Shown here piece by piece: positions 20,701 to 29,405 of a DNA stretch of 64,000 nt. Source of the stretch: Acholoe squamosa (taxonomy: Eukaryota; Annelida; Polychaeta; Phyllodocida; Polynoidae); the NCBI GenBank assembly GCA_949317995.1, contig OX439044.1:54082166-54146165 (forward strand), given 5' to 3'. Position 1 is the stretch's first letter; each line of letters starts with the position of its first letter. The translations under genes and the position numbers were made by a program. The notes under the pieces were generated by a model. It did no database searches. It was not told the origin of the DNA and was given only the letters and a program-made list of their open reading frames with translations.

Positions 20701-21960
20701 CTCCTCCTCAGCTACCCTTTTTTTGGCTAGTGGGAGTCTTCTATAAGGAATCTTAAAAGGTTCATTCTCACCAGTGTCAATCGTATGCAGTACTTTATCG
20801 GTACGCCCCAATTGTTCACTCGGTGCTGCAAAAGCTTTACGGTACTTGTACAACAAGTCAGTTAGAGCTTCACGTTGTTCATCACTTTCTACATGGCTTT
20901 CGGCTACTAGAGTGTCTAGTTCCGGGCTCCTTTCGGGTGAGGAAGGGGCTCCGGGTGCCGAAACATGTTTACAGTCTTCTATCAATTCAGATAAGACAAC
21001 CGATCCAAGGATCGTATCCTTCTGTACATAGACAGTCTTGTTACCGGTATTGGATATAGGAACCACCGTCCAAGCAGCGTTAGCTACTAGAACATCAGCG
21101 GATTCCAATCCGATACTTGACAACATGGCCATGTCTGGCTCTACAACTCCAGTTTTTCCTGAAAACTGTCTGTCCGCTCGACATAAGACATCACAGGCTG
21201 TGCCTGGTGGTATCTTAACAGTCTGGGCTACACTGGCTACACTGCTTACTTGCCTAAGTACACATTGTACTTCGAGATGGTACGGGTCTCTCACTTCCAA
21301 TATTCCCCTCTGGGAATCTAACCTTGCTCCATATAATGCAGCAAAATCCAGACCGAGTATACCATCATCCGCGATGTTCGCCACAGTAGGGGTAAGGATG
21401 AAGTCCTTATCTTCCTGTAGACTGAACCTCATACATGTTCTACCGAACGTTTGTATCATGCTACCGTCGGCCGTACGAGCATTTCCTTCCGTTGTGAAAG
21501 TTTCATGATTCGTAGGCAAAAGATCGTAGAATCTCTTAGCAATACAGGAGTGGCTAGCACCCGTATCGACAAGAAACTCAGCGGATCTACCACTCACAGA
21601 TACAACTGCGTACCACCTCCTACCTTTCAAGTAGGTAGGACTACTTGCATACTTAGCAAGTTCCGTCTTAGCGCCGAGGTCAAATCCACATCCCTTTAAG
21701 AATTCGAGACAAGGATGACCCGGGGGGAACTGGGCACACCCCACCCTGGCCAACTCATTGGCCGCTCCCTCTGGACTGATATCGGGTTTCCCCTCTGTGT
21801 TCTTCTGCCGGTTCTTGACACCTGGTGTACTATCAGTCTCCCCAGCCTCATGAGTAAGGAACTGATCAGGCTCCTTAGCTTCACTGCTGGGCGAAATCGC
21901 TAGAGGATTCTTGCCAGTACCGCAAGCTGCGATAGGCTGGCAGTCATGGCAATCACTCAC
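17767..21960 (-). CDS. pol: Gypsy Pol polyprotein (protease, RT, RNase H, integrase)
   Basis: 1397 codons counted from a GTG; the frame is open a little further upstream to about 22026 and overlaps the gag end. Domains are: aspartic protease with DTGA at 132-135; reverse transcriptase with SLDLQSGYWQ (about 489-498) and YLDD (553-556); RNase H with D705, E748 and D773; integrase zinc region H948/H950-H955-C985-C988; and a catalytic triad D1017, D1077, E1113. A GPF-type motif (WDGPFTITQV) follows near 1240. The C-terminal tail is very basic and contains an AT-hook-like RGPGRPRK, which may bias target choice or DNA binding. All catalytic residues I can check are present. Expression is probably by -1 frameshift from gag, since no ATG lies at the frame opening. 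Confidence 0.95.
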   Translation of the reverse strand: MSDCHDCQPIAACGTGKNPLAISPSSEAKEPDQFLTHEAGETDSTPGVKNRQKNTEGKPDISPEGAANELARVGCAQFPPGHPCLEFLKGCGFDLGAKTELAKYASSPTYLKGRRWYAVVSVSGRSAEFLVDTGASHSCIAKRFYDLLPTNHETFTTEGNARTADGSMIQTFGRTCMRFSLQEDKDFILTPTVANIADDGILGLDFAALYGARLDSQRGILEVRDPYHLEVQCVLRQVSSVASVAQTVKIPPGTACDVLCRADRQFSGKTGVVEPDMAMLSSIGLESADVLVANAAWTVVPISNTGNKTVYVQKDTILGSVVLSELIEDCKHVSAPGAPSSPERSPELDTLVAESHVESDEQREALTDLLYKYRKAFAAPSEQLGRTDKVLHTIDTGENEPFKIPYRRLPLAKKRVAEEEIAKMLEQDVITPSTSPWSSPVCMVTKKDGSIRFCIDYRKLNGMTKKNSYPLPRIDETIDSLGGKQWYCSLDLQSGYWQVGMHPKDMEKTAFSSHIGLFQYNVMPFGLCNAPATFEAMMETLLSDLLWKKCLVYLDDVIVFGKTYEECLENLGMVLERIITNGLKLKPKKCDLFKRSINYLGRIISNEGIKADPEKLDAVSNWQAPTNAREVRSFLGFCSYYRDFIPGYSRVAFPIQSLSHWTPGIRKERFPWGPEQDEAFMKIKDLFAITPVLRYPTENDHFILDTDASNESIGAALSQVQDGVEVPIAFASNTLSKSQRNYCTTKRELLAVVVYTKKFKHFLWGSDFTLRTDHSSLRWLLNFKDAEGMIGRWLAHLSEFGLNHSQIEHRAGAKHLNADALSRIPVRKCANAECTDCGAHNAVLAGVRVPFETHPEHVLNWSLETIRQFQKSDAVTSRLIKFLNQGICPPRPVVSLENREMRRFLAQWAELKVRDGILFRWKNHSNRNKTLQVVIPSAMRRDIMFFCHGHRTSGHFGKKRSLERLTRRYYWPGMSTDLTRWVETCPECCKNKPGPGLGKLPLSQELFGVRFARIAVDIISGIPPTPSGNTCMMVVSDYYTKYTRVFPLPDHKAVTCAMAFVKGWVLHLGVPLMLHSDQGREFESSLWQEMCNCLAICKTRTNPYRPQSDGQVERFNRTLIQVLKSLVNEQMDDWDEQCEFVVHAYNGTVHSSTNCSPNLLVFGEDLIMPADLVFGVIRMNPEAPCQVMFVESLRDNFKQAYERVRDELQKTARWQKVGYDTGLKARFFNLGDRVLRLHQPLANLKLASNWDGPFTITQVISDCTVIIKSQLGKCYKSNVARLRPWRGRDTSTEMYGDGLLEVMEQSRVKQLEVVPTRKRGPGRPRKVADPKRVVPPVVTSGKQGKIQKVSAGAGKNKRKGPSKAKKTLEKALMDTRSIKEASKPLRRSPRLLRTAVT

Positions 21961-21998
21961 TCTGGGGGTAATCCAGTTGCCATTGTGGACACCCCCTC

Positions 21999-22823
21999 TC
22001 AGTTTTCCTTCTTCACTGAGTCCTCCTTACCCGGATTGCTCCGGTAACGAGTGTTTCTATAAACTGGCTTATCTGCCTCACACTCGGCAGCATAATGCCC
22101 AGTTTCCTGACATCGGAAGCATGTCACAACACTCCTATCAGGCTTAGGCCTCCTAAGATTTTCAGTAATCTTCTTTACCAAATTGTTAACCAGGTCCTCT
22201 GATAAAGAAGGACCCGTCGTGGGTTTGGTATCGGGTTGAGTCACAGGAGGTTTAGAAGTGATCACTTTCTCCTTGACGTAACCCGGTTTCTTTCCCCAGT
22301 TCCGGTTGTACCGGGGGTTCCCTTGGCCAATGGCCCCAACGTTTTCATCTTCGTCAGGTTCCCCTGATTCGGATGAATCGGTTTCGGGTATTCCCTCCGG
22401 GATTATCATTGCTGACATCCGTTGGGGTACCTTCCCGGCAAAGATACGGGCCTTTCGATCATAATGATCTAGGGACTGGAACAAATCTGTCAAAGAGGCA
22501 TCATTCTTCCAAGCTTCACAGGCTACTGTCCTGTGTTCTTGATTCCGCAATCCTTCAATGAATTGTTTAAACATCTCATCTAGGAAGCATTCATCATCTA
22601 GTCTCCATTGAGGTCTGGCTTTATGCAACAGTCGTTGACATTCTAAGCCGAACACTTTGGCAGACTCCTTGGGCTTCTGTGTTCTTTTAGTGAACGTCAG
22701 CCAAGGGTCTTCTCCAACTATATTCCCATATAAATATGAAGCAATCTCTATGAGTTCATCATACTTCATATGGGCTGAGAGTCCTGTTATTTGAGAATCT
22801 CTCCATTGTTCCACGGCTCCTTC
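21999..22823 (-). CDS. gag: Gypsy Gag, second part: capsid C-terminal region and zinc knuckle
   Basis: The region is in frame with the preceding ORF and separated from it only by a TGA at 22824-22826. It has no ATG at the start (first usable codon GTG at 22814). The sequence continues a retroviral capsid fold (WRDSQITGL... EDPWLTFTKRTQ ... DDECFLDEMFKQFIEGL), then a linker and a CCHC zinc knuckle (CFRCQETGHYAAEC) near residue 231, typical of nucleocapsid. It ends at TGA 21999-22001, where pol overlaps in the -1 frame for about 27 nt. The overlap contains the run AAGGAAAACTGA, which may include a slip site. It is not a canonical heptamer. Confidence 0.85.
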   Translation of the reverse strand, partial: EGAVEQWRDSQITGLSAHMKYDELIEIASYLYGNIVGEDPWLTFTKRTQKPKESAKVFGLECQRLLHKARPQWRLDDECFLDEMFKQFIEGLRNQEHRTVACEAWKNDASLTDLFQSLDHYDRKARIFAGKVPQRMSAMIIPEGIPETDSSESGEPDEDENVGAIGQGNPRYNRNWGKKPGYVKEKVITSKPPVTQPDTKPTTGPSLSEDLVNNLVKKITENLRRPKPDRSVVTCFRCQETGHYAAECEADKPVYRNTRYRSNPGKEDSVKKEN

Positions 22824-24740
22824 TCAGTCGCCTTCCTTTAACCAGCATACTAAATAAGGCAGAGCTTCCGCTTTACCCCATCCATTGCAGTTAAAGACAT
22901 CCGCGCAGCCTTGATACTCCTCCTTCCAAGGGTTCTTGGCATTAAAGGGGGTAGGTATCTTAGCTACTCTACGAGCCGGATTCGTGGATCCAGTAAGGGT
23001 TAAACCCTTACTCCATTCCATGATCTCCGTATCGTCCAGACCTTGATTGTAACAATCAACACCTAAGTTAGCAATCGCTGCATTAGAATCATGCAGCGCT
23101 TGTAACCCTGGAGAAAGAGATACTCGGCGACTGAGTCTCTTTTTCCTTGGAGGATTCGTACCATAAGTACTTCTAAAGCCTCCGGATGGTGGTCCTCCTC
23201 CACCTCCTGATCCCCCTGTTCCGTATGGAGGCACCTGTGAAAAGGTGTATCCACTGGTTTGGGGAGCCGGCCCTGGACCATTGGTGGGTTGTGTATTTCC
23301 ACCAAAGCTAAAGAAACCACTATTGGGATTAGTATTTCCTCCTGTTCCATACGACTGATTTCCATTATTGAAACCAGTCCCACTGGCAGAGGGTCTGCTC
23401 CTGGAACGATCGCTTGAGGGTCCGGATCCTTGATCACATCCGGATTGCCCCCCAGCTGTACTGGAACCTCCGGGTGCTCGTCCGGTTGTTCCTCCGGACG
23501 TGTTCCGGGTGTTACCATTGGACGGATTCGTTCCTGTTTGGGACTGATTCCATCCATACTGGGCATACGGGCCATTTGGTCCCCCTAAAGGTGACTGTTG
23601 TGGCCATCCGCCGTCAAAGGTGGAGCTTCCTGCCGAGCGGCTTTGTTTAGCTCTACTCGCAGAATTATCCCCTTTATTTCCCGTACCTAGACCAAGAGGT
23701 ATAGAGGTATTATCTGTAAATCTAACCTGATGACTCTTTACTCCTTCATAACGAGGTACAGTTGTCTCTGTTACCCCGTCATTGCCCCTCAAAGAGAACA
23801 TCTGGTTACTTGTTGTGTTTAGGGCAATTCCTGAAACAGTGAAGTCTGATTCAAGAGTGCCTACTGCACGACCAGTATCTTCTAGATACTTTGACATCTG
23901 GATAGCTTTAGCCTCCAGTTCGGAATAATCATCCATCATTTTAGTCTGTTTAACAGCCAAATCTGTGGATTCGCGTATCAATTGATCTTTGAGTTTTTCA
24001 TGCTCATCGGTCTGTTTTTGGTACGTTTCCCGAGCATCTTTGAAGGCTGATTCTATTTTCTTCAGCTCTTCTTGATACTTGCCGTAGGCCGATTGAGTTG
24101 AATTTAACTCTTGTTTAGTTCTATTCAACTCATCATACGAGGCTCTGTATTCCAGATCCGCCGTATATAGTGCATCACGATACTGTTCGTGCTGGAGTTG
24201 AAAATCTTGCTTTTCTTTCTCCATCTGATCCAACAACAATTGTTGTTGGCGTCTACAACTCTGATCGTAATCGAGACGTTCCGATATCAACTGTTTGTTT
24301 TCAGTCAGAATCTTGTCTCGGGTTCCGGTCAGTGTAATAAGGTCCTTCTGGATCTTCTCGTATTCAGCTCTCATGTCTTCAAGCTCGTCCATTTTGTTCT
24401 TTTCGAATCCACATTTTTGGTGTTTAATTCGAGAACTGTATGGAGTTTCAAACATACCTGCACTAGGCTTTGGTACCTCAAATGGTAATTTACCAAATTG
24501 AGCAGTACTTTTATGCATTGGTGCAGGTTTCGAAGTACCTCCTGGCATGAATAAGGAGTCTCCAAATTCATCCAGTTCATGATGTAAGTTTCTTCTTACA
24601 TCTTCTAACCCATCAGGGTAGTGTTCTAGAGGATCCCTCCACTCCGTACCTTGGGGTGGTGACTTGATTTCACCATCCTCCATCGGGGAGTCTAGCTCAC
24701 GATTTGAGCCATTTCCCCTAACTGGGCTCAGCTCAGTCAT
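22824..24740 (-). CDS. gag: Gypsy Gag, first part: long coiled-coil N-terminus and start of capsid
   Basis: 638 codons from an ATG 43 nt downstream of the 5' LTR. Residues about 110-290 are a strong coiled coil (heptad-rich Glu/Lys/Gln/Leu), unusual in length for Ty3/gypsy Gag. About 335-530 is Gly/Ser/Asn/Thr-rich low complexity. The last 80 or so residues (PTPFNAKNPWKEEYQGCADVF...) begin the capsid domain and stop at a TGA in the middle of it. With LTRs nearly identical, the TGA is either a very recent nonsense mutation or a readthrough codon that limits full-length Gag. The neighbouring codons give no recognised readthrough signal. Confidence 0.85.
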   Translation of the reverse strand: MTELSPVRGNGSNRELDSPMEDGEIKSPPQGTEWRDPLEHYPDGLEDVRRNLHHELDEFGDSLFMPGGTSKPAPMHKSTAQFGKLPFEVPKPSAGMFETPYSSRIKHQKCGFEKNKMDELEDMRAEYEKIQKDLITLTGTRDKILTENKQLISERLDYDQSCRRQQQLLLDQMEKEKQDFQLQHEQYRDALYTADLEYRASYDELNRTKQELNSTQSAYGKYQEELKKIESAFKDARETYQKQTDEHEKLKDQLIRESTDLAVKQTKMMDDYSELEAKAIQMSKYLEDTGRAVGTLESDFTVSGIALNTTSNQMFSLRGNDGVTETTVPRYEGVKSHQVRFTDNTSIPLGLGTGNKGDNSASRAKQSRSAGSSTFDGGWPQQSPLGGPNGPYAQYGWNQSQTGTNPSNGNTRNTSGGTTGRAPGGSSTAGGQSGCDQGSGPSSDRSRSRPSASGTGFNNGNQSYGTGGNTNPNSGFFSFGGNTQPTNGPGPAPQTSGYTFSQVPPYGTGGSGGGGGPPSGGFRSTYGTNPPRKKRLSRRVSLSPGLQALHDSNAAIANLGVDCYNQGLDDTEIMEWSKGLTLTGSTNPARRVAKIPTPFNAKNPWKEEYQGCADVFNCNGWGKAEALPYLVCWLKEGD

Positions 24741-24764
24741 TTCTGACTGCGCTTACCCGAAGAC

Positions 24765-24782
24765 CAACTGGTCACGGCACCA
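24765..24782 (-). other. Primer-binding site of the gypsy element
   Basis: On the - strand, one base after the 5' LTR end (CCACTACA), the sequence is TGGTGCCGTGACCAGTTG. This is the expected TGG start of a tRNA-primed minus-strand site. The primer should have a 3' end complementary to this; I cannot name the tRNA with confidence. Confidence 0.8.
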
Positions 24783-24783
24783 G

Positions 24784-25201
24784 TGTAGTGGTTCGTCTCG
24801 TTAAGTTAGATTAAATCATAACGAAGAGAGAGAAAAGTTTCCGGGTAGGCAACCGAGCTTTTATTTCAGAGCTTGCGTTACATACGATCACAGCCTCAGA
24901 GGACTACATGCTGCTAGTGCATTCGGTTACCCTTTCGGGTAACAACCTGGTTGAGCAGTGGGTAAACCACTACTGAGGAACCTAGGGGTAGGACCAGCCT
25001 TATATAGGGGAAAAGCCCGCGAAACTCAGACCGGCCACGTGACGTGTGGCGGACGAGTGGTAGGCCCCCTGGTGTAGTGGATACGAACCCAGAGGCAGGT
25101 GCTGCCACCTGCCATCCGGATTCCCCCACCACACCCGAAGGACCTAGGTCTGAGTCTCACGGGTGCATGAACATTAAAGTGTAAAATACCATACCCCTAC
25201 A
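24784..25201 (-). repeat. 5' LTR of the gypsy element
   Basis: 418 bp, near-identical to 11730-12147. The - strand TATA-like box lies at about 24998-25007, and the AATAAA equivalent is present. This copy should drive the genomic RNA. Confidence 0.95.
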
Positions 25202-25663
25202 CAAAGAAGCTTTATGAGAAACCGCATACTTCTAATAAAACATCGAGACAGTGGTATCTCCTCCTACACCCTCAGAACAGTTGTTTATTATGATCACTGT
25301 ATTAATCAGGGCGAACTGTGCAGTATGGCTGTTTTTGTAGCTCTCCTACTGTAGCTTAAAGCGAAAGCTGCTACATGAAACTACTTAAGATGCCTGGTTT
25401 TTGTGATCTTCCTGATTATATGGAACTATCCAGTAAGGGATTAAAGCAATATGTGCTGCCATCCACCTTGTGAGGTACCATTAGGTTTATCTAGTGATGG
25501 GTGAGGTAGGGTTCGGAAGGCGCAGCACTATGGAGGAGAGTGAAAGATAAACATAGAGGAAGGTAGTGGGGTAAGGGATGTGAGACAGACAGAATACATA
25601 ATCCCACTTAGCCCTAGGCCAAAAGAAGAAGGTGTGTTTCCAGTTACATCAGCTGCAATGCTA
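25202..25663. repeat. Continuation of segmental duplication copy 2, with the TRIM empty site
   Basis: Matches the 6370-6465 and 7352-7620 parts of copy 1. ACTG at 25296-25299 is the unoccupied target corresponding to TRIM element 1. No ORF of note. Confidence 0.7.
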
Positions 25664-26531
25664 CACTGCAAAAATGATGTTTAGATTTGAAACTTGTTTA
25701 GGTCTAAACACGTTTAAAACCTAAACATATAGGTCAGTTAGGTGTGTCATTGACTACACATTTAGGAAATGAACACTTTTATTCTAACTACATAAACATT
25801 ATTGCTAAACATGTTTAGATGTTTAGAGTTTAAACAGTTGAATAATAGGTGTTTAGATTTAAACATCATTATGTTTAGATACTTGGATGTTGAATCCAGA
25901 CCAGGTAGCAGCACTACCTTTGAATGGACTATCCTTACACAATTATAATCAAATTTTGTGACAAATGTACCCAAACCCCATGTTTATTATAGTTTCTATT
26001 CATTGAATGTCATGAGAATAGAAAGGGCAATAGAAAGTTGACTAGATTCACCTTACACCACCATCATAAGCATGAAATAATCAATAAGCTCAATGACTGA
26101 CACCTATTTCATGTTATTCTGGAATAGACAAGGCAATTTCCTTCCTGCCAAGCTGGTGTACTTTCTCAAGTCTCTCATTCTGATGCAGTGTGTACATACA
26201 TGCACACGTAAATAGGTGTGGCTGACATCTTTGGAGACTTTAACATGTAAATACCCCCCCCCAAGTAAATGAGAGACAAACAAAAGACATCTTTTTTTTT
26301 AATATAAACATGTCTGTTCACCCCAACTCTCCGTCAAAACATTTAGACATCTAAACACAAAAATTCATAGATATCTAAACACAAAGTTTAAACCTAAACA
26401 CCTAGATTTCTAAACACATGAGCTAAGCACATTGTTTGGCTAAACATGTTTAGGAAATTCATGTGATTACAAAAACGTTGTAAGAATATGCTTAGAATTG
26501 TGTTTAGGATCTAAACACCATTTTTGCAGAG
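25664..26531. mobile_element. TA-flanked palindromic MITE (TAAACAC-rich), copy 2
   Basis: 868 bp with ends CACTGCAAAAATGATGTTTAG and (inverted) CTCTGCAAAAATGGTGTTTAG, flanked by TA. Both outer thirds are dense in degenerate TTTAGRTGTTTA motifs. The central part (about 25950-26290) is unrelated AT-rich sequence absent from the shorter copy. No transposase is encoded. Confidence 0.75.
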
Positions 26532-26540
26532 TAGCCTTGC

Positions 26541-26870
26541 AGACTTAATTAAACAACAGGGCCATAGACTTTGCGCTTCACTGCCAGTGCTCCCTTAGAA
26601 CTAGGCAGAATTGATCCTTACCTTTTTTTCTATTACCTGGTCTGTCCCTACACAGTAAACTTGGTTTTGTAGCACTCATACTGTGACTTAAAGGAGACTG
26701 GTTGTCTTATCTTCCTGATTAGATTGATAAGGAAAATATAATCAAGGTCAATAAAGCATTTCGTGCTCCCATGCAGTACACATTCATCACATGAGAGTAT
26801 TGTTAGAAACAGATAAGTAATGAGAGAAAAACAGAAATGGGAGACATTATTGTACTGTAATGAGGGTTGC
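26541..26870. repeat. Dispersed repeat, copy A
   Basis: Similar to 37480-37800: ACAACAGGGCCATAGACTTTG, TTTTGTAGCRCT, ATCTTCCTGATT, GCTCCCATGCAGTRAACATTC. Weaker similarity is seen to 7545-7620 and 25325-25440. Non-coding. Confidence 0.65.
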
Positions 26871-28507
26871 AACAATTAAATAACTTAAACATAAACAAGA
26901 TATATCTATTTTACTATATAAAAAAGACAGGAAATAGACCTCGCTCCTAGCCATACCCCTGTACTATAATGGGGATTTTATACTGATTGACCCATACATG
27001 AATCAGTCAATACTATGTGAGGAGGTTCTGACATCCAGAAAAGATCCATAAAAAACAGTGGGGGTCCCGGATTTGGAGGAGGCGGGGTGCAATCCAAAAG
27101 TGCAAAATTCTTGGGTCCAAAATAGGCAATGGACAATGACACAATGCGGCATAATGTATGTGTAAAGATTGTTTGCCTGTAAAACCTGAAACAATGAATT
27201 TCTACCTGCAAGTACAACTGTGATATCCCATGTCATGATACCACTGGTGTCTCCGGAGTAAGGGTGGGCTGAATCTGATATAGAGATAATGCATTCGGCA
27301 CTCAGCATAGGAGTAAACTAAGTAGGTGCATATTATTATGTTTCATTGTGACTCGTAAACATGGCAAGAGGCTCTTGCCCTAAAGGGTGTATCAAGATCC
27401 TAATAACTTCCTTTTTCTAGAAAGGCTGCCTTTCTCAATAGTGCTTTTCAACATTATTGGGAACCCCCCCCCCAGGTTACACATTACTGTACTACTTAGT
27501 TCTTTCCTATTAGCTTTGGGCAAGACAAAGAAAAGGCTGGGCCAGAAAATGGCCAAGTACTGCAGGTTGCGCACAGCTTCAATTAAACTATCTTTACCCA
27601 TTTCAACAAGGCCCTCCTGGTCCGGGAAAGGTCCTGTCATTGGACTGGCTCATCGTACAGTCACGTGTGTGAAAAAGAGAAGTCAGACCTCCCTCTTCAA
27701 ATCTCAGTTTAATTAAGAAGGGATGGTGCTTTGTAATTAGATAGAGTTGGGATAAGCCATTATTTCCTTCTACTTGACAACAGACACCTTGTCAATCCCC
27801 TAATGACAGGAATACAGAATCATATTTACAAATTCAGTGCAGACTTTTTTACGGTGCATTATAATGAACCTTGTGAAACGTTATTTCAAATGGAATCATT
27901 GATTCTCCTATTTGGAATGAAAATCCTGTTTCCATGGCGACATATGTCAACAAAAATCATGATGTTATGCCAAAAACATTTTTTTACCGCCCAATTTGGA
28001 ACCTTTTCACCCGAAATAGAACGTTTTATCAAAAAACGTTGTATTCTCCATCAAAAAGTAACATAAAGTAGATTTAGGCACATAAAACCTTCCCTGATAT
28101 CGCCCATAGTGGTGCCCCTGGTGGCTAAATCAGGTAATAAATCCCGGCGGAACCCCCATTTCTGCTTGCTGGCTCACATGTGTCATCCATTATGAAAGGG
28201 TTCTCTGGAAATATTTATCTCTGGCTGTCTTTATCTATGTTTCTTAAGGTTCATTGCTATCCGAGAAGTACTTATGACAAGAAGTAGCATTCTCATAACA
28301 GATTATAGCATCGAGTGAAGTTTAAGATTGACAGTTAAGTTGTAATAAGATCTTGAGGGGTGCAAAATGCCTGAAGCTATGGGTTTTGGTCATCATTATA
28401 CCTTAGCAATGCATACATGTACAGGACACGGAACACCCTCCCCCGACAAGCCCCATTTTAGATGTTCGAGGGAAGACAAGACTTTAAAGGATAGACAATA
28501 AAGACAG
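26871..28507. other. Non-coding DNA; no gene seen
   Basis: Only short scattered open frames on both strands, with no domain I recognise. A 9-nt C run lies near 27465. Confidence 0.5.
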
Positions 28508-29405
28508 GATAGGCCAATAATGGTTTTTACACATTTAAGAAAAAGAAGTGAACTTCATAGATATGGGGAAATAAAAGTAGATCTGGATACTTCTTGGTTA
28601 TAAGATGTACCATAAATGTAGCCCCGCTGTATCACCAATTGCCATGGTCATCATGCAATGTCCTCCATGGCTTTCTGGTATTGGCCATCTTATAGTCCCA
28701 GCCACCAGCCCAGCCAGAACACACATCAACAACATTGACCAACCCAGGGTAAACTGACTCAATCACATAGCTGGGTAACCATGCACATAATCACCCATGC
28801 CTAGTCCTTCTGAAGGCTTAAGTAATGGAGTGGCCATGGCAGAAGGTCAAGGTTTTAGGGAAAGAGGTACATTAGTCTAGTAATAATGGCAAAGGAAGAA
28901 TAGCATTTTAGCAGGGTAGGTTCTACAGATAAATGTATACCATTATTTGTAATTCCGGTTCTTCTAATAAAAAAGAGCTAGCACCAATGTATGACCGATT
29001 ACATAAAAATCTTGATGCTGCAGTATATGACTGAGTAATGAACAGACATCCCATTATCTCCATGTCATCACACAATTTATTTTTCACATGAAACCACATC
29101 ATCACGAAGATTAGGATAATTGGGGGAGATGTTCAACTCCAAAACGTGCATTACCTACTTCACCCCAATTTCTAGAGAGGTAAGACAGGGAAGGGAGAAG
29201 GGAGGATAGACAATAAGTTAGATGATAACTAATAATTGGTTGTTGTACATTTAAGAGAAAGAGAAATATATTATTTCTAAAATATTGGCAAATGAAAGTA
29301 GATTTGGGTACGTTTTAGTTATAAGATGTACCTTAAATTTAGCCCTGCTGTATCACCAATTAATAGAGCCAGGGTCAGTATGCAATGTTCTCCATGGCTC
29401 TCTGG
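28508..29405. repeat. Old direct duplication (about 190-bp unit, 700 bp apart)
   Basis: 28508-28700 and 29206-29405 share TTATAAGATGTACC, GCTGTATCACCAATT and ATGCAATGTYCTCCATGGCT in the same order. The DNA between holds no recognised gene. Confidence 0.65.

Larger units (their letters stand above)
11730..25201 (-). mobile_element. Full-length 13.5-kb Ty3/gypsy LTR retrotransposon with an extra ORF
   Basis: Reading on the - strand the order is: 5' LTR (25201-24784), primer-binding site, gag in two parts (24740-22824 and 22823-21999), pol (to 17767), a roughly 520-nt spacer, a long third ORF in two frames (17248-13533), a 3' untranslated region with tandem repeats, a polypurine tract and the 3' LTR (12147-11730). 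Flanks carry CAAA at 11726-11729 and 25202-25205. The LTRs differ at one visible position of 418, so insertion is recent. The protease, RT, RNase H, integrase order identifies Ty3/gypsy (Metaviridae). The element is about twice the usual size because of the long coiled-coil gag and the third ORF. Confidence 0.95.

Noticed and set aside
23063-23575. 170-codon - strand frame inside gag
   Set aside because: Alternate frame of the Gly/Asn/Ser-rich gag linker; no independent features.
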